Assembly (NCBI GenBank): GCA_021555075.1
Contig: JAKGBX010000001.1
Location: 1,612,001 to 1,676,000, forward strand
Reading direction: 5' to 3'
Length of the DNA: 64,000 bases
From: Rhodobacteraceae bacterium LMO-JJ12
Lineage (GTDB): Bacteria > Pseudomonadota > Alphaproteobacteria > Rhodobacterales > Rhodobacteraceae
Shown: positions 18,744 through 26,698 of the stretch, one piece after another
Numbering within the stretch: position 1 is the stretch's first letter
Layout: each line of letters starts with the position of its first letter
Translations under genes and position numbers: made by a program
The notes under the pieces: generated by a model
Told to the model about the DNA's origin: nothing
Databases searched by the model: none
Seen by the model: the letters and a program-made list of their open reading frames with translations, nothing else

Positions 18744-19607
18744 TCAGAGCTTGTTGACCGGCACTTTGAGGAAAACGTCACCCTTGTCATCGGGCGGCGG
18801 CATCTGGCCTGCACGCATGTTGACCTGCAACGAGGGCAAGATCAGCTTTGGCATGCCAAGCTTGGCATCGCGGGCATCACGCATGGCGGTAAACTCTTCC
18901 TTGGACGTGCCGCCGCCGATATGGATGTTCTTGGCCTTTTCCTCGCCCACCGTGGTTTCCCATGCGAATTCATCGCGACCGGGTGCCTTGTAGTCATGGC
19001 AGACGAAAATCCGGGTTTCATCGGGCAGAGCGAGAATTTTCTGCATCGAATCATAGAGTGTTGCCGAGGAGCCGCCGGGAAAATCGCAGCGCGCGGTGCC
19101 GTAGTCTGGCATGAAAAGCGTATCGCCGACAAACGCAGAATCGCCGGCAACATAGGTGAGGCAGGCTGGTGTGTGGCCCGGCGTATGCAGGATATCGACG
19201 CGCAATTGCCCGATCATCACGCTGTCGCCTTCGACAAAGAGTCGGTCGAATTGTGAGCCGTCGCGTTGGAATTCGCTGCCTTCGTTGAACACCTTGCCGA
19301 AGGTATCCTGAACCACGGTGATCCGCTCACCGATACCGATCTGGCCGCCGAGGCGCTCTTGAATGTAGGGCGCGGCCGACAGGTGATCGGCATGGACATG
19401 GGTTTCGAGCAGCCACTCAAGGGTCAAGCCTTCGGCCTGGATATGGGCGATGATCGCATCGGCCGAGGCGGTGTCGGTGCGCCCTGAGGCGTAATCGAAA
19501 TCGAGCACGGAATCGATGATTGCACAGGATGTACCACCCGGATCGCGCAGAACATAAGAAACGGTGTTTGTGGCTTCGTCAAAGAAGGCGGTGACACTTG
19601 GCGTCAT
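18744..19607 (-). CDS. MBL-fold persulfide dioxygenase-like hydrolase
   Basis: A 287-residue metallo-beta-lactamase-fold enzyme of the ETHE1/Blh group, expected to oxidise glutathione persulfide. The iron/zinc motif is THVHADHLSAAPYI, with further ligands in HTPGHTPACL and near ICHDYK-type VCHDYKAPGRDE. The frame is open to 19661, but the ATG at 19607 is preceded by GAGAGG and directly begins the catalytic fold (MTPSVTAFFDEATNTVSYVL). The TIGR01244 gene follows 65 bases downstream on the same strand. Together they suggest sulfide detoxification. No BigR-type regulator is next to it. Confidence 0.88.
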   Translation of the reverse strand: MTPSVTAFFDEATNTVSYVLRDPGGTSCAIIDSVLDFDYASGRTDTASADAIIAHIQAEGLTLEWLLETHVHADHLSAAPYIQERLGGQIGIGERITVVQDTFGKVFNEGSEFQRDGSQFDRLFVEGDSVMIGQLRVDILHTPGHTPACLTYVAGDSAFVGDTLFMPDYGTARCDFPGGSSATLYDSMQKILALPDETRIFVCHDYKAPGRDEFAWETTVGEEKAKNIHIGGGTSKEEFTAMRDARDAKLGMPKLILPSLQVNMRAGQMPPPDDKGDVFLKVPVNKL

Positions 19608-19710
19608 TTTGGCAGTCCTCTCTGAGGTGATCGTTTGGCTCTGGTTGCTAGAGTCTGACATATGTTGTCTGCTGCATGTGTTTCAACCCCGCCGCGCGGA
19701 GACCTGACAT

Positions 19711-19724
19711 TTGACCTGTATCAA
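19711..19724 (+). promoter_or_regulatory. FNR/FnrL-type site
   Basis: TTGACCTGTATCAA matches the TTGA-N6-TCAA core of FnrL and 9 of 10 defined positions of TTGAT-N4-ATCAA. It is centred about 60 bases upstream of the DksA/TraR-like start, the usual position for an activator site. Oxygen-limited induction of that gene is the expected outcome. Confidence 0.6.
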
Positions 19725-19777
19725 GGCTGCAACAGCTTAGCTGTGAAACCATCCGAGTGCTGAATGGGAGAAACCGA

Positions 19778-20101
19778 ATGAAACAGATCGCTGAGCGCCG
19801 CGCCCAACTTCTCAATCGGCTCGCTGAACTGGATGAGCGGTTACACGATATCGAAAACGAATTCGACACCCACCAGTCGAAAGACTGGGAGGAGATGGCG
19901 ACAGAACGTGAAGATGAAGAGGTTCTCGAAGGGCTCGGGCTGCGGGGGCAGGAGGAAATCACCCGCATTCGCGCCGCGCTCAAACGGATGCGCGACGGGG
20001 AATATGGTGCCTGTACGGTCTGTGGAGACGAAATTTCCGAGGCCCGGCTCGATGTTGTGCCCGATACGCCATTCTGCAAGTCCTGCGCTGCCAAACTCTG
20101 A
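19778..20101 (+). CDS. DksA/TraR-family zinc-finger protein
   Basis: A 107-residue protein with an N-terminal coiled-coil hairpin (about residues 1-70) and a C-terminal four-Cys zinc finger (CTVCGDEI and FCKSCAAKL). This family binds the RNA polymerase secondary channel. It is shorter than DksA (about 150 residues), so closer to TraR-like forms. The residues between the two coils read KDWEEMATERED, not the DxxDxA tip of DksA, so it may not act with ppGpp in the same way. The ATG at 19778 has GGGAG 8 bases upstream. An FnrL-type site precedes it, and a 71-residue gene follows by 92 bases. Confidence 0.88.
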   Translation: MKQIAERRAQLLNRLAELDERLHDIENEFDTHQSKDWEEMATEREDEEVLEGLGLRGQEEITRIRAALKRMRDGEYGACTVCGDEISEARLDVVPDTPFCKSCAAKL

Positions 20102-20193
20102 TGCAGGACCATTTGGTTTGCGCTGGCTGAGCGACCGGGCGCAAATCCGGCGCAAGGCACAGGGCCGAAAACCATGATGAGAGGGAGAAGACC

Positions 20194-20409
20194 ATGACAG
20201 AAGACGAGTTTGCACTGGCGTTTGATGCACTTTGCTGCCGGATCGAGGCCGCCCCGGAGGAGCGTCGGCATCTTTTCCAGAGTGATCTGCATGCTTTGGT
20301 TGAACGGGCACTGCGGGGGGGTATGGCATTGCCTCCGAAGGTGCGGGAACTGGACGAGCAGTTGACCGAGGCCGCAATCGAGGCGCAGTTTGACAATATG
20401 CCGGTGTGA
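20194..20409 (+). CDS. Small hypothetical helical protein
   Basis: A 71-residue, highly charged, all-helical protein (FALAFDALCCRIEAAPEERR, then a Leu-rich second helix) with no signal or membrane segment. GGGAGAAG lies about 5-8 bases before the ATG. It follows the DksA/TraR-like gene on the same strand and probably shares its FnrL-type promoter. A hairpin directly after the stop suggests the transcript ends here. I do not recognise the family. Confidence 0.65.
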   Translation: MTEDEFALAFDALCCRIEAAPEERRHLFQSDLHALVERALRGGMALPPKVRELDEQLTEAAIEAQFDNMPV

Positions 20410-20431
20410 TCGGGTCAGGTTGACCCATCAC
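20406..20431 (+). terminator. Hairpin closing the DksA-like transcript
   Basis: GTGAT-c-GGGTC pairs with GACCC-ATCAC around AGGTT, a ten-pair stem with one bulged C. It overlaps the stop codon of the 71-residue gene. No T-run follows, so factor-independent activity is uncertain. Confidence 0.4.
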
Positions 20432-20520
20432 GTTGGCCTGATGCCGCTCGGTTCGAGCACTTGCGCAGCACCCGACTTTGACCGACACTTGATTCCAAGG
20501 ACATGTGATGTGTTTTTTGG

Positions 20521-22563
20521 TTGAGGCGGGCCGGGTTGGCGGACGGAATTTTATATCAGATAGACGATGGCATTGCCGTATTGTCGGTGCCTGCCGGGGC
20601 GGATGGTGCGCCCGGGGCGCTTGGTCTTGCGACGCGGTGCGCGCTTGTCGATGCTCTGGGCCAGGCCGAACACGACAACGCAGTGACGGGCATTGTGATC
20701 ACCGGGTCGGGGCATGGGTTTCCCGGACCGATCCCGATGGAGGAAATCGCCCGCGGCGAGGCGACGCCGACGCTGGCAGAGGTTTGTGGGCAAATTGCCC
20801 AATCCACCAAGCCGATTGTGGCGGCGGTGCGGGGTGAAGTGTACGATGGTGGGTTTGAGTTGGCATTGGCAGCGCAGGCGCGGCTGGCTGTGGCGGGCAC
20901 GCGATTGCGTCTTGGTAATATCCGCATGGGGCTGATCCCTGGCGCCGGTGGCACGCAACGCTTGCCAAGGCTGATTGGTGCGGGCATTGCGCTTGACCTG
21001 ATGCTTGGCGGGCGGGTTATTGGCGTCGAATCCGGTGCGTTGCGAGGGCTGTTTCGCAAGGTTGTTGGCAAGAACGTGGTGGGCGAGGCGGTTCAGGCGG
21101 CGCGTGCAATGCAGGGTGATCCGGTGTCGGATGCGGCGCCCGGGTTCGCCGACCCGGTCGGCTATCAGGCCGATCTGGCCGAGCGCCGTGCGAAGGCGGG
21201 GCAACTGCCACCCGAAGCTGTGGCGCTTTTTGACCTGGTCGAGGCAGCGCAGCTCTTGCCGATCGAGGCAGGGTTGGCGATGGAAGATGTGCGCCGCGCC
21301 GATCTGTGGGGCAGCGTGCGGGCGAAAGGGTTGGTCCATACCGTCGCTCTGGAGAACCGGCAGGCGCGCATGGCGACCATTGCGCTTCCTGAGCGTGTTA
21401 CCGTGCTGGGCGACGGACCTCTGGCTTTCGGTTTGGTGCAGCGGTTGTTGGCGGCGGGGTTCTCTGTGCATCTGGCCGAACGGCGCGAAGGGGGCGCTGC
21501 GCAACTGATCCGCCAGATTGGTGTGGCGTTTCAGTCCGAGGTGGATCGCGGCAGGCTGGCGCAGGATCTGGTGCGGAGCCGGATGCGTGATCTCGTGGGC
21601 GGAGAATCGTCGGGGTATCTGCGACAGGCAGAATTTGTCATCGAGGCTTGCGAAGCGGGCAGCGCGGCGGTGCCTGCTTTGGTCGACCTTGTGGAGGGCG
21701 CGACCGGGCCTCAGGTGCCGGTTGTGATAACTTCGGGTATGACATTGGCGGCGGGAGATCACGCGGCGCGGCTTGGCGGTCGTATCTTGGGGCTTGCCCT
21801 GCATGCGGCGGCGCAGCAACCGGGCTTGGCCGAATTGGTTGCGCCTGATGGCGAGGCCGACGCGGTGGCGCAGGCAGCGGCTTTGATGCATCGGATGGAG
21901 CGACAGGTAGTGCGCTGCCTGCCGGAAAACGGCCTGATCGTCGGGCGGTTGAAGGCTGCGATGCTGGGCGCGGCGATCTGGTGTGTGCGACAGGGGGCTA
22001 CGCCTGATGCGGTGGACCGGGCGCTGGGCTGGCCGAGGGGAGCGTTTCAGATGGCCGATGCCGAAGGTCTGCCGCGCCAGCGTGCAAGGTTCGAGACGCT
22101 GGGCATGGACCGGGTGTATGGCGGGTTTGTCGAGGCGTTTCTGGCGCAGGGCTATGAGGGTCGTGTAACCGGGCGCGGCGTGTTGAGCTATGGTGAACAC
22201 GGCGCGGTGGGGGATTATGACGCCACGGCGAGCGCTATCGTTGACCGTTGGCGGAGGCCCGCGGCGGATGCGGCGCTGACGTCCGAGGCCATCCGGCGGC
22301 GGGTATGGTCGGCGCTGTTGAGTGCGGGGGTGCAGTTGATCGAGCGGGGCGTCGTGCACGATGCAGGCGATATTGATCTGGCGGCGCTGGTGGTGTTGGG
22401 TCTGCCGCGTGCCTCCGGGGGGCCGATGAAGGCGGCAGAGCTGCGCGGGCTATTGCTGGTGAAGGGCGAGCTTGGGCGCTGGCAATCCGAAGAGCCAGCG
22501 CTTTGGCAGCAGTCGGAACTGCTGAGCGAGATGGTGAAAAACGGGCACGGATTCGGGCTTTAG
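20521..22563 (+). CDS. FadJ-like enoyl-CoA hydratase/3-hydroxyacyl-CoA dehydrogenase fusion with altered active sites
   Basis: A 680-residue protein with the FadB/FadJ layout: crotonase domain (1 to about 190), linker, 3HCDH NAD-binding domain (about 285-460) and 3HCDH C-terminal domains. Key residues differ. The first crotonase Glu is present (DGGFELA, Glu113), but the second, catalytic Glu position is Asn133 (LGNIRMGLIPGAGG). The dinucleotide loop is VLGDGPLAFG instead of GxGxxG, and the H-x3-N region reads ALHAAAQQPG. It may be an inactive or repurposed paralogue. The TTG start at 20521 lacks a ribosome site and is uncertain; TTG at 20536 is another option. Confidence 0.82.
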   Translation: MRRAGLADGILYQIDDGIAVLSVPAGADGAPGALGLATRCALVDALGQAEHDNAVTGIVITGSGHGFPGPIPMEEIARGEATPTLAEVCGQIAQSTKPIVAAVRGEVYDGGFELALAAQARLAVAGTRLRLGNIRMGLIPGAGGTQRLPRLIGAGIALDLMLGGRVIGVESGALRGLFRKVVGKNVVGEAVQAARAMQGDPVSDAAPGFADPVGYQADLAERRAKAGQLPPEAVALFDLVEAAQLLPIEAGLAMEDVRRADLWGSVRAKGLVHTVALENRQARMATIALPERVTVLGDGPLAFGLVQRLLAAGFSVHLAERREGGAAQLIRQIGVAFQSEVDRGRLAQDLVRSRMRDLVGGESSGYLRQAEFVIEACEAGSAAVPALVDLVEGATGPQVPVVITSGMTLAAGDHAARLGGRILGLALHAAAQQPGLAELVAPDGEADAVAQAAALMHRMERQVVRCLPENGLIVGRLKAAMLGAAIWCVRQGATPDAVDRALGWPRGAFQMADAEGLPRQRARFETLGMDRVYGGFVEAFLAQGYEGRVTGRGVLSYGEHGAVGDYDATASAIVDRWRRPAADAALTSEAIRRRVWSALLSAGVQLIERGVVHDAGDIDLAALVVLGLPRASGGPMKAAELRGLLLVKGELGRWQSEEPALWQQSELLSEMVKNGHGFGL

Positions 22564-22574
22564 GGCGGATTGCC

Positions 22575-22790
22575 TCAGCGCAACACGATGCCGATCACCA
22601 CCATCATCAGCCCGATAGCGGAGATGAAAAGCGCAGCGAGGTTGATGGGCAGTAGTTTTTGAATGCGGGCCTTGAGGGCTTCATCATCCGAGGTTTCGCG
22701 GCGCGCAGAGGCCACTTTTACGCCGACAAAGAGCAGCCCGGCAACGCCGAGAAGCGTGATTACTGCGCCGCTCCAGATCAGAAATTGCAT
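22575..22790 (-). CDS. Small two-helix membrane protein
   Basis: A 71-residue protein with transmembrane segments near residues 5-25 (IWSGAVITLLGVAGLLFVGV) and 50-70 (LAALFISAIGLMMVVIGIV), joined by a charged loop (ASARRETSDDEALKARI). GGAGG sits 6 bases before the ATG at 22790, which decides the start against a longer open frame to 22853. It is convergent with the FadJ-like gene, with only 11 bases between stops. The function is unknown. Confidence 0.78.
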   Translation of the reverse strand: MQFLIWSGAVITLLGVAGLLFVGVKVASARRETSDDEALKARIQKLLPINLAALFISAIGLMMVVIGIVLR

Positions 22791-22969
22791 GCGAAACCTC
22801 CGTAGCAGATGACGTCTGAGCGCCCGGCTATCGTATGAGCGCTCAAAGGGCAAGCCGCGCGCAGGCGGCGGAGCGCCGCGCCCTGGCCTGTGTTTGAGAC
22901 TTGCGAGCCGGGGGACGGGGCGCTAGTTGAGGGGATCAGTCAAACAGAGTCATGCAGGAGGCCAGCAAC

Positions 22970-23254
22970 ATGGACAGCGACACCGATACCAGCGGTATTG
23001 AAACGGGCGGGCCGGATGCAAGCTATCGCGTCACGGCGGGGGAGTTGCGCCAGTTTGTGGAGCGCTACGAGCGGTTGGAAGCCGAGAAGAAAGACATCGC
23101 CGAGCAACAAAAAGAGGTGATGGCCGAAGCCAAGGGGCGTGGTTATGACACCCGCGTGCTGCGCAAGGTTATCGCTCTGCGCAAACGCGACGCCGACGAT
23201 ATCGCCGAGGAAGAGGCGGTGTTGGAGATGTATAAAGAGGCCTTGGGGATGTGA
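22970..23254 (+). CDS. GapR family (DUF2312) DNA-binding protein
   Basis: A 94-residue alphaproteobacterial GapR homologue. The coiled-coil core reads LRQFVERYERLEAEKKDIAE, followed by KEVMAEAKGRGYDTRVLRK and the conserved ALRKRDADDIAEEEAVLEMY. In Caulobacter GapR tetramers clamp overtwisted DNA and stimulate topoisomerases during replication. The ATG at 22970 has GGAGG 8 bases upstream and is preferred over the one at 22952. It appears monocistronic and is followed by a GC-rich hairpin. Confidence 0.93.
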   Translation: MDSDTDTSGIETGGPDASYRVTAGELRQFVERYERLEAEKKDIAEQQKEVMAEAKGRGYDTRVLRKVIALRKRDADDIAEEEAVLEMYKEALGM

Positions 23255-23262
23255 TTGCTGTG

Positions 23263-23282
23263 GGCCGGGGTGAACCCCGACC
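23263..23282 (+). terminator. GC-rich hairpin after the GapR gene
   Basis: GGCCGGGG and CCCCGACC pair with one mismatch around a TGAA tetraloop, 9 bases after the GapR stop. The opposing gene at 23304 ends just beyond, so it may serve both directions. It resembles the hairpin at 10178-10202. Confidence 0.45.
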
Positions 23283-23303
23283 TACGAAAGCCCGCGAGAG
23301 GAG

Positions 23304-24179
23304 TCAGGGTGCGATGAAATTCACCCCGGGAATACGGGCAATTTCAAAGACATCCTCGTCATAGGCCTCGGTGAGTTCCTCGACCAGCTCTTCGCTCCAG
23401 CCTTCGACATCAAGCTCTTCCTCGATAGCTTCGGGGCGCGCGAACTTATCCAGAAACGCCACCATGACCCGGCGTTTCTGAATTTCGGTCATTACGGGAT
23501 GCTTGGCCAGATAGGCGCGGAAGCGTTTCATGCCTTCGCGTGTCATGATCTCGGACAAGAGATCAAACCCGCCCTTGATCTTGGTGCCTGGATTAAGCCC
23601 GGCCATTTCGCGAATAATCTGCCCCCAGATCAGTGGCGAATCCTCGTTGCACCAGACAGTGATAGGGATATCGGGATGAGCATTGCGCAGCCGCAAGATC
23701 AACTCGGACCAGAAAAGATCACGCGGATCAGTGCCTTGCAGCAATTCCAGCAGATCACTGGCCGCTGCTTTTTCGTATAGCGCGGGCAGAAAGGTGGCAG
23801 GATTGCGGATCGAGAGAAAAAGCTCGATCTGGTCTCCTGCAAACAGCCGCTTGAATTCGTTTAGACGACTGTCGGCTTTTTGATAGAAAGTCGCGCCGCG
23901 CACGGCGAAGGTGGCCATGCAGAACAGGTTGCGTTCTGACAATAGCATTCTGTCGGCAGTTTCGCCGTCCAGAATAGTTTCGATCAGAAGATCGCGCGCA
24001 TCGGGGGCCGGATCGGATTTTTCCAGCGCCTGAACCGTCTTGCGCAACAGACGCCGATAGCGCCCGGGCGGCGGCACCGCAGTGCCAATTTCGGCGAATT
24101 CGCCCCGATTTTTCAGAAGGCACTTTAGAATGCGGTCTTCATCGGTACAATGTGCGCCCGCGTGAAGAACAACCTGCAT
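23304..24179 (-). CDS. Hypothetical protein, possibly sulfotransferase-like
   Basis: A 291-residue soluble protein I cannot assign with confidence. It opens with VVLHAGAHCTDEDRILKCLL, where a short strand and loop followed by a helix recall the PAPS-binding start of sulfotransferases (normally GxxKSGTT/GTT). It later has ELFLSIRNPATFLPALYEK, which resembles the 3'-phosphate loop (xxRxPxxxxxSxY) of that superfamily. The C-terminal about 50 residues are very acidic. The first loop lacks the usual Lys, so catalysis is doubtful. It is divergent from the ferric-type permease gene. Confidence 0.65.
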   Translation of the reverse strand: MQVVLHAGAHCTDEDRILKCLLKNRGEFAEIGTAVPPPGRYRRLLRKTVQALEKSDPAPDARDLLIETILDGETADRMLLSERNLFCMATFAVRGATFYQKADSRLNEFKRLFAGDQIELFLSIRNPATFLPALYEKAAASDLLELLQGTDPRDLFWSELILRLRNAHPDIPITVWCNEDSPLIWGQIIREMAGLNPGTKIKGGFDLLSEIMTREGMKRFRAYLAKHPVMTEIQKRRVMVAFLDKFARPEAIEEELDVEGWSEELVEELTEAYDEDVFEIARIPGVNFIAP

Positions 24180-24295
24180 GTTTTTGCCCTGCTTCGGATT
24201 TGCTTGCGTATTGCGGTGCAGTATAAGCCCTTTTCCGGGCTAGGAAACCGCATTAAGCAAGGGCGCGGAACGATGGCGAGCATCCGAGGGCGAAA

Positions 24296-25966
24296 ATGAG
24301 CGATCATACAGCGATAGGGCAGACGCCACGTGAGCGACCAAGACGAGCCGCCCGGTTTGATCCGTGGTCCGTTGGGGCAGTCTTGATTGCTTTGATTGTG
24401 CTGGCTCCAATCGTCGCCGTTCTTGGCATCGCTTTGTTCCCAAAGGATAATATTTGGCCTCACCTATTGTCGACCACTCTGCCGCGCTACATGCGCAACA
24501 CGCTTGTCCTGATGGGTTCGGTGGGGCTTCTGACGGCGATGGTAGGCACAGGAGCGGCCTGGATCGTGGCACGTTACCGCTTCCCGATGTCGCGCTGGAT
24601 TGAATGGCTGTTGCTCTTGCCGCTGGCAGTACCGGGCTATGTCGGTGCCTATGCATTGGTCGAGTTGTTGGAATATGCCGGGCCAGTGCAGGGTGGGATG
24701 CGGGCAATTTTCGGCTGGCAGAACGCGCGCGACTACTGGTTTCCCGAAATCCGCTCGATGGGGGCGGCGATTTTGGTGCTGTCGGCGTCGCTCTATCCTT
24801 ATGTTTACTTGCTGAGCCGGGCGGCATTTCGCGAGCAATCGGGCAGCTCGGAAGAGGTGGCGATGTCGCTGGGGGCAGGGGCGTTCTCGCGCTTCCGCCG
24901 CGTCGGTCTGCCGCTGGCGCGACCTGCCATTGCCGCCGGTGTGGCGATTGTGATGATGGAGACGGTGAATGATTTCGGTACGGTCGATTTCTTTGCGGTC
25001 CAAACCCTGACTACGGGCATTTTCAGCGTCTGGCTTGAAAGCAACAATGCGGGCGGTGCGGCACAGATCGCCAGCGTTGTGCTGGCCCTCGTGATCCTGT
25101 TGGTAACGTTGGAAAAGCTGTCGCGCCGTAAGGTGCGCTTCTTTAATCTGTCACGTCAGCATCGCCCGGTCGAGCGCAAGCGGCTTTCGGGCTGGGCCGG
25201 GGCGCTGGCGCTGGGGCTGTGTTTGGTGCCGTTCTCTTTCGGCTTCATTTTGCCTGCCGGGGTGATTGCAACGCATGCGCTCAAACACCCCGAAGCGTGG
25301 AGCGATCGTGGGCTTCTGGATGCGCTGTGGAATACCGTGAGTATTGGCGGAATCGCGGCGTTTCTGACCGTTCTGGCCGGTGTTTTCATGGTTTATGGTG
25401 CACGGCTCTCCGGGCGTGGGCTGCCCCGGATGCTGATGCCGATCACGACAATCGGTTATGCCGCGCCGGGCGCGGTTTTGGCGGTGGGCATCCTGATCCC
25501 CTTGGCGGTTTTGGATCACTGGGCCGCTGATGGCATCGAGGCGCTGACCGGCAGGGATATCGGGTTGATCATGACCGGCACGGGTTTCGCGCTGGTGCTG
25601 GCTTACGGCGTGCGGTTCTTTGCTATCGCCCAGGGGGCAGCGGACGCGGCGATGGGGCGGGTGTCACCCTCATTGCCACATGCGGCGCGTTCGTTGGGGC
25701 GCACCCAGGGGCAGACGCTGGCCGAGGTCTACTACCCGCTCATTCGCGGCTCGGTCGCTTCGGCGCTGTTGCTGGTGTTTGTCGATTGCGTCAAGGAGTT
25801 GCCGGCGACTCTGCTTTTGCGGCCACCCTTTGGTTTTGACACGCTGGCCACACGGGTCCATGAGCAGGCCAGCCTTGAAAACCTGGCGGGGGCTGCGCCG
25901 GGTGCCGTGCTGATCATCGGTGTCGGTCTGGTGGCTGTGGCACTTCTGGCACGGGCCAACAGATGA
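24296..25966 (+). CDS. Ferric-type ABC transporter permease (FbpB/ThiP-like), orphan
   Basis: A 556-residue double permease with two BPD-transport modules, about 12 hydrophobic segments and two EAA-type loops (SSEEVAMSLGAGAFSRFRRV near residue 185 and AARSLGRTQGQTLAEVYYPL near 465). This duplicated layout is typical of iron(III) importers and of the thiamine permease ThiP. GAGGG precedes the ATG at 24296. Neither a periplasmic binding protein nor an ATPase gene is adjacent in this window, so its partners must be encoded elsewhere. tRNA-Thr follows 55 bases downstream. Confidence 0.9.
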   Translation: MSDHTAIGQTPRERPRRAARFDPWSVGAVLIALIVLAPIVAVLGIALFPKDNIWPHLLSTTLPRYMRNTLVLMGSVGLLTAMVGTGAAWIVARYRFPMSRWIEWLLLLPLAVPGYVGAYALVELLEYAGPVQGGMRAIFGWQNARDYWFPEIRSMGAAILVLSASLYPYVYLLSRAAFREQSGSSEEVAMSLGAGAFSRFRRVGLPLARPAIAAGVAIVMMETVNDFGTVDFFAVQTLTTGIFSVWLESNNAGGAAQIASVVLALVILLVTLEKLSRRKVRFFNLSRQHRPVERKRLSGWAGALALGLCLVPFSFGFILPAGVIATHALKHPEAWSDRGLLDALWNTVSIGGIAAFLTVLAGVFMVYGARLSGRGLPRMLMPITTIGYAAPGAVLAVGILIPLAVLDHWAADGIEALTGRDIGLIMTGTGFALVLAYGVRFFAIAQGAADAAMGRVSPSLPHAARSLGRTQGQTLAEVYYPLIRGSVASALLLVFVDCVKELPATLLLRPPFGFDTLATRVHEQASLENLAGAAPGAVLIIGVGLVAVALLARANR

Positions 25967-26021
25967 GAAGTGGATTCACGCTTGCAAGGTCGCGGCGCGC
26001 CGCTTAAACCGACGCCCGAGT

Positions 26022-26097
26022 GCCCCTATAGCTCAGCTGGTAGAGCAACTGATTTGTAATCAGTAGGTCCGCGGTTCGAGTCCGTGTGGGGGCACCA
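26022..26097 (+). tRNA. trnT: tRNA-Thr (anticodon UGU)
   Basis: A 76-base cloverleaf. The acceptor stem is GCCCCTA/TGGGGGC, the D-arm is GCTC...GAGC, the anticodon stem is ACTGA/TCAGT around TTTGTAA giving anticodon TGT, and the T-arm has GGTTCGAGTCC. The discriminator is A and CCA is encoded (26095-26097). It borders the gene-free stretch that precedes the catabolic block. Confidence 0.97.
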
Positions 26098-26698
26098 TTT
26101 AACCACTTGAAAGTTAATGGAAAAATCATGATCTCCGTTCTCGGCGTTACGATATTTTCAAACGTTTTTCAAACGTGGGCGTGATTTCAAACTCATTGAT
26201 TCTGTTAACGCTTTGGTAACCTCAATTGGTGGACGATTGATGAAGAAGTTCGTTTAATCGTTTCGCCTCAGAGGCTTGCCAATCGCGACCATGTTGCAGA
26301 CGTTCGAAAATACGCGACCATATGCTCAACCCCTCTCGCCCATCGAAGCCAAGGGTAAACGCTATGCGCTGCCGCCGGACTTTGTGAACGGCCTCGCCGT
26401 CTTGCGACCACTGTTATCGACTAAGGGTCAACGGCTCGATACGCAAGTTCACTTACTCAAGGGCAGGCGATGCGCGATCCTTGGAAATAGTGCGAAACCG
26501 CGACAGGTCCAAGACGGGACGCTGCTCTCTCCGAGTGGCGTGGTCTCGGCGCGGCGTAGGGATAGCCTTACTGTACTCGAAGAGACGAGTTCGAATTCAT
26601 CTGACAGTACCCTGTGGCGGGCGTAGGATATTTTGCTCACCAAAAAATTACCTATCAGTGAGCCGTTCGTCGAGTTGACGTGACGATGCCTCTTTAGG
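26098..26698. other. 600-base stretch without a convincing gene
   Basis: Lower-GC intergenic DNA after tRNA-Thr. A near-CtrA motif (TTAA-N7-GTAA, 26205-26219) is visible. An open frame at 26276-26626 (116 codons) has no ribosome site, odd composition and no recognisable domain, so I do not call it. I see no integrase, no repeated tRNA 3' end and no terminal repeats. It may be decayed accessory sequence. Confidence 0.5.

Noticed and set aside
20551-22359. 602-codon open frame on the minus strand
   Set aside because: Shadow of the FadJ-like gene; composition is His/Arg-rich nonsense typical of antisense frames.
26022-26097. tRNA-Thr as an attachment site with a duplicated 3' end
   Set aside because: I looked for a second copy of the tRNA 3' segment downstream and found none by eye.
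26276-26626. 116-codon frame after tRNA-Thr
   Set aside because: No ribosome site, no domain and low coding character; treated as non-coding.
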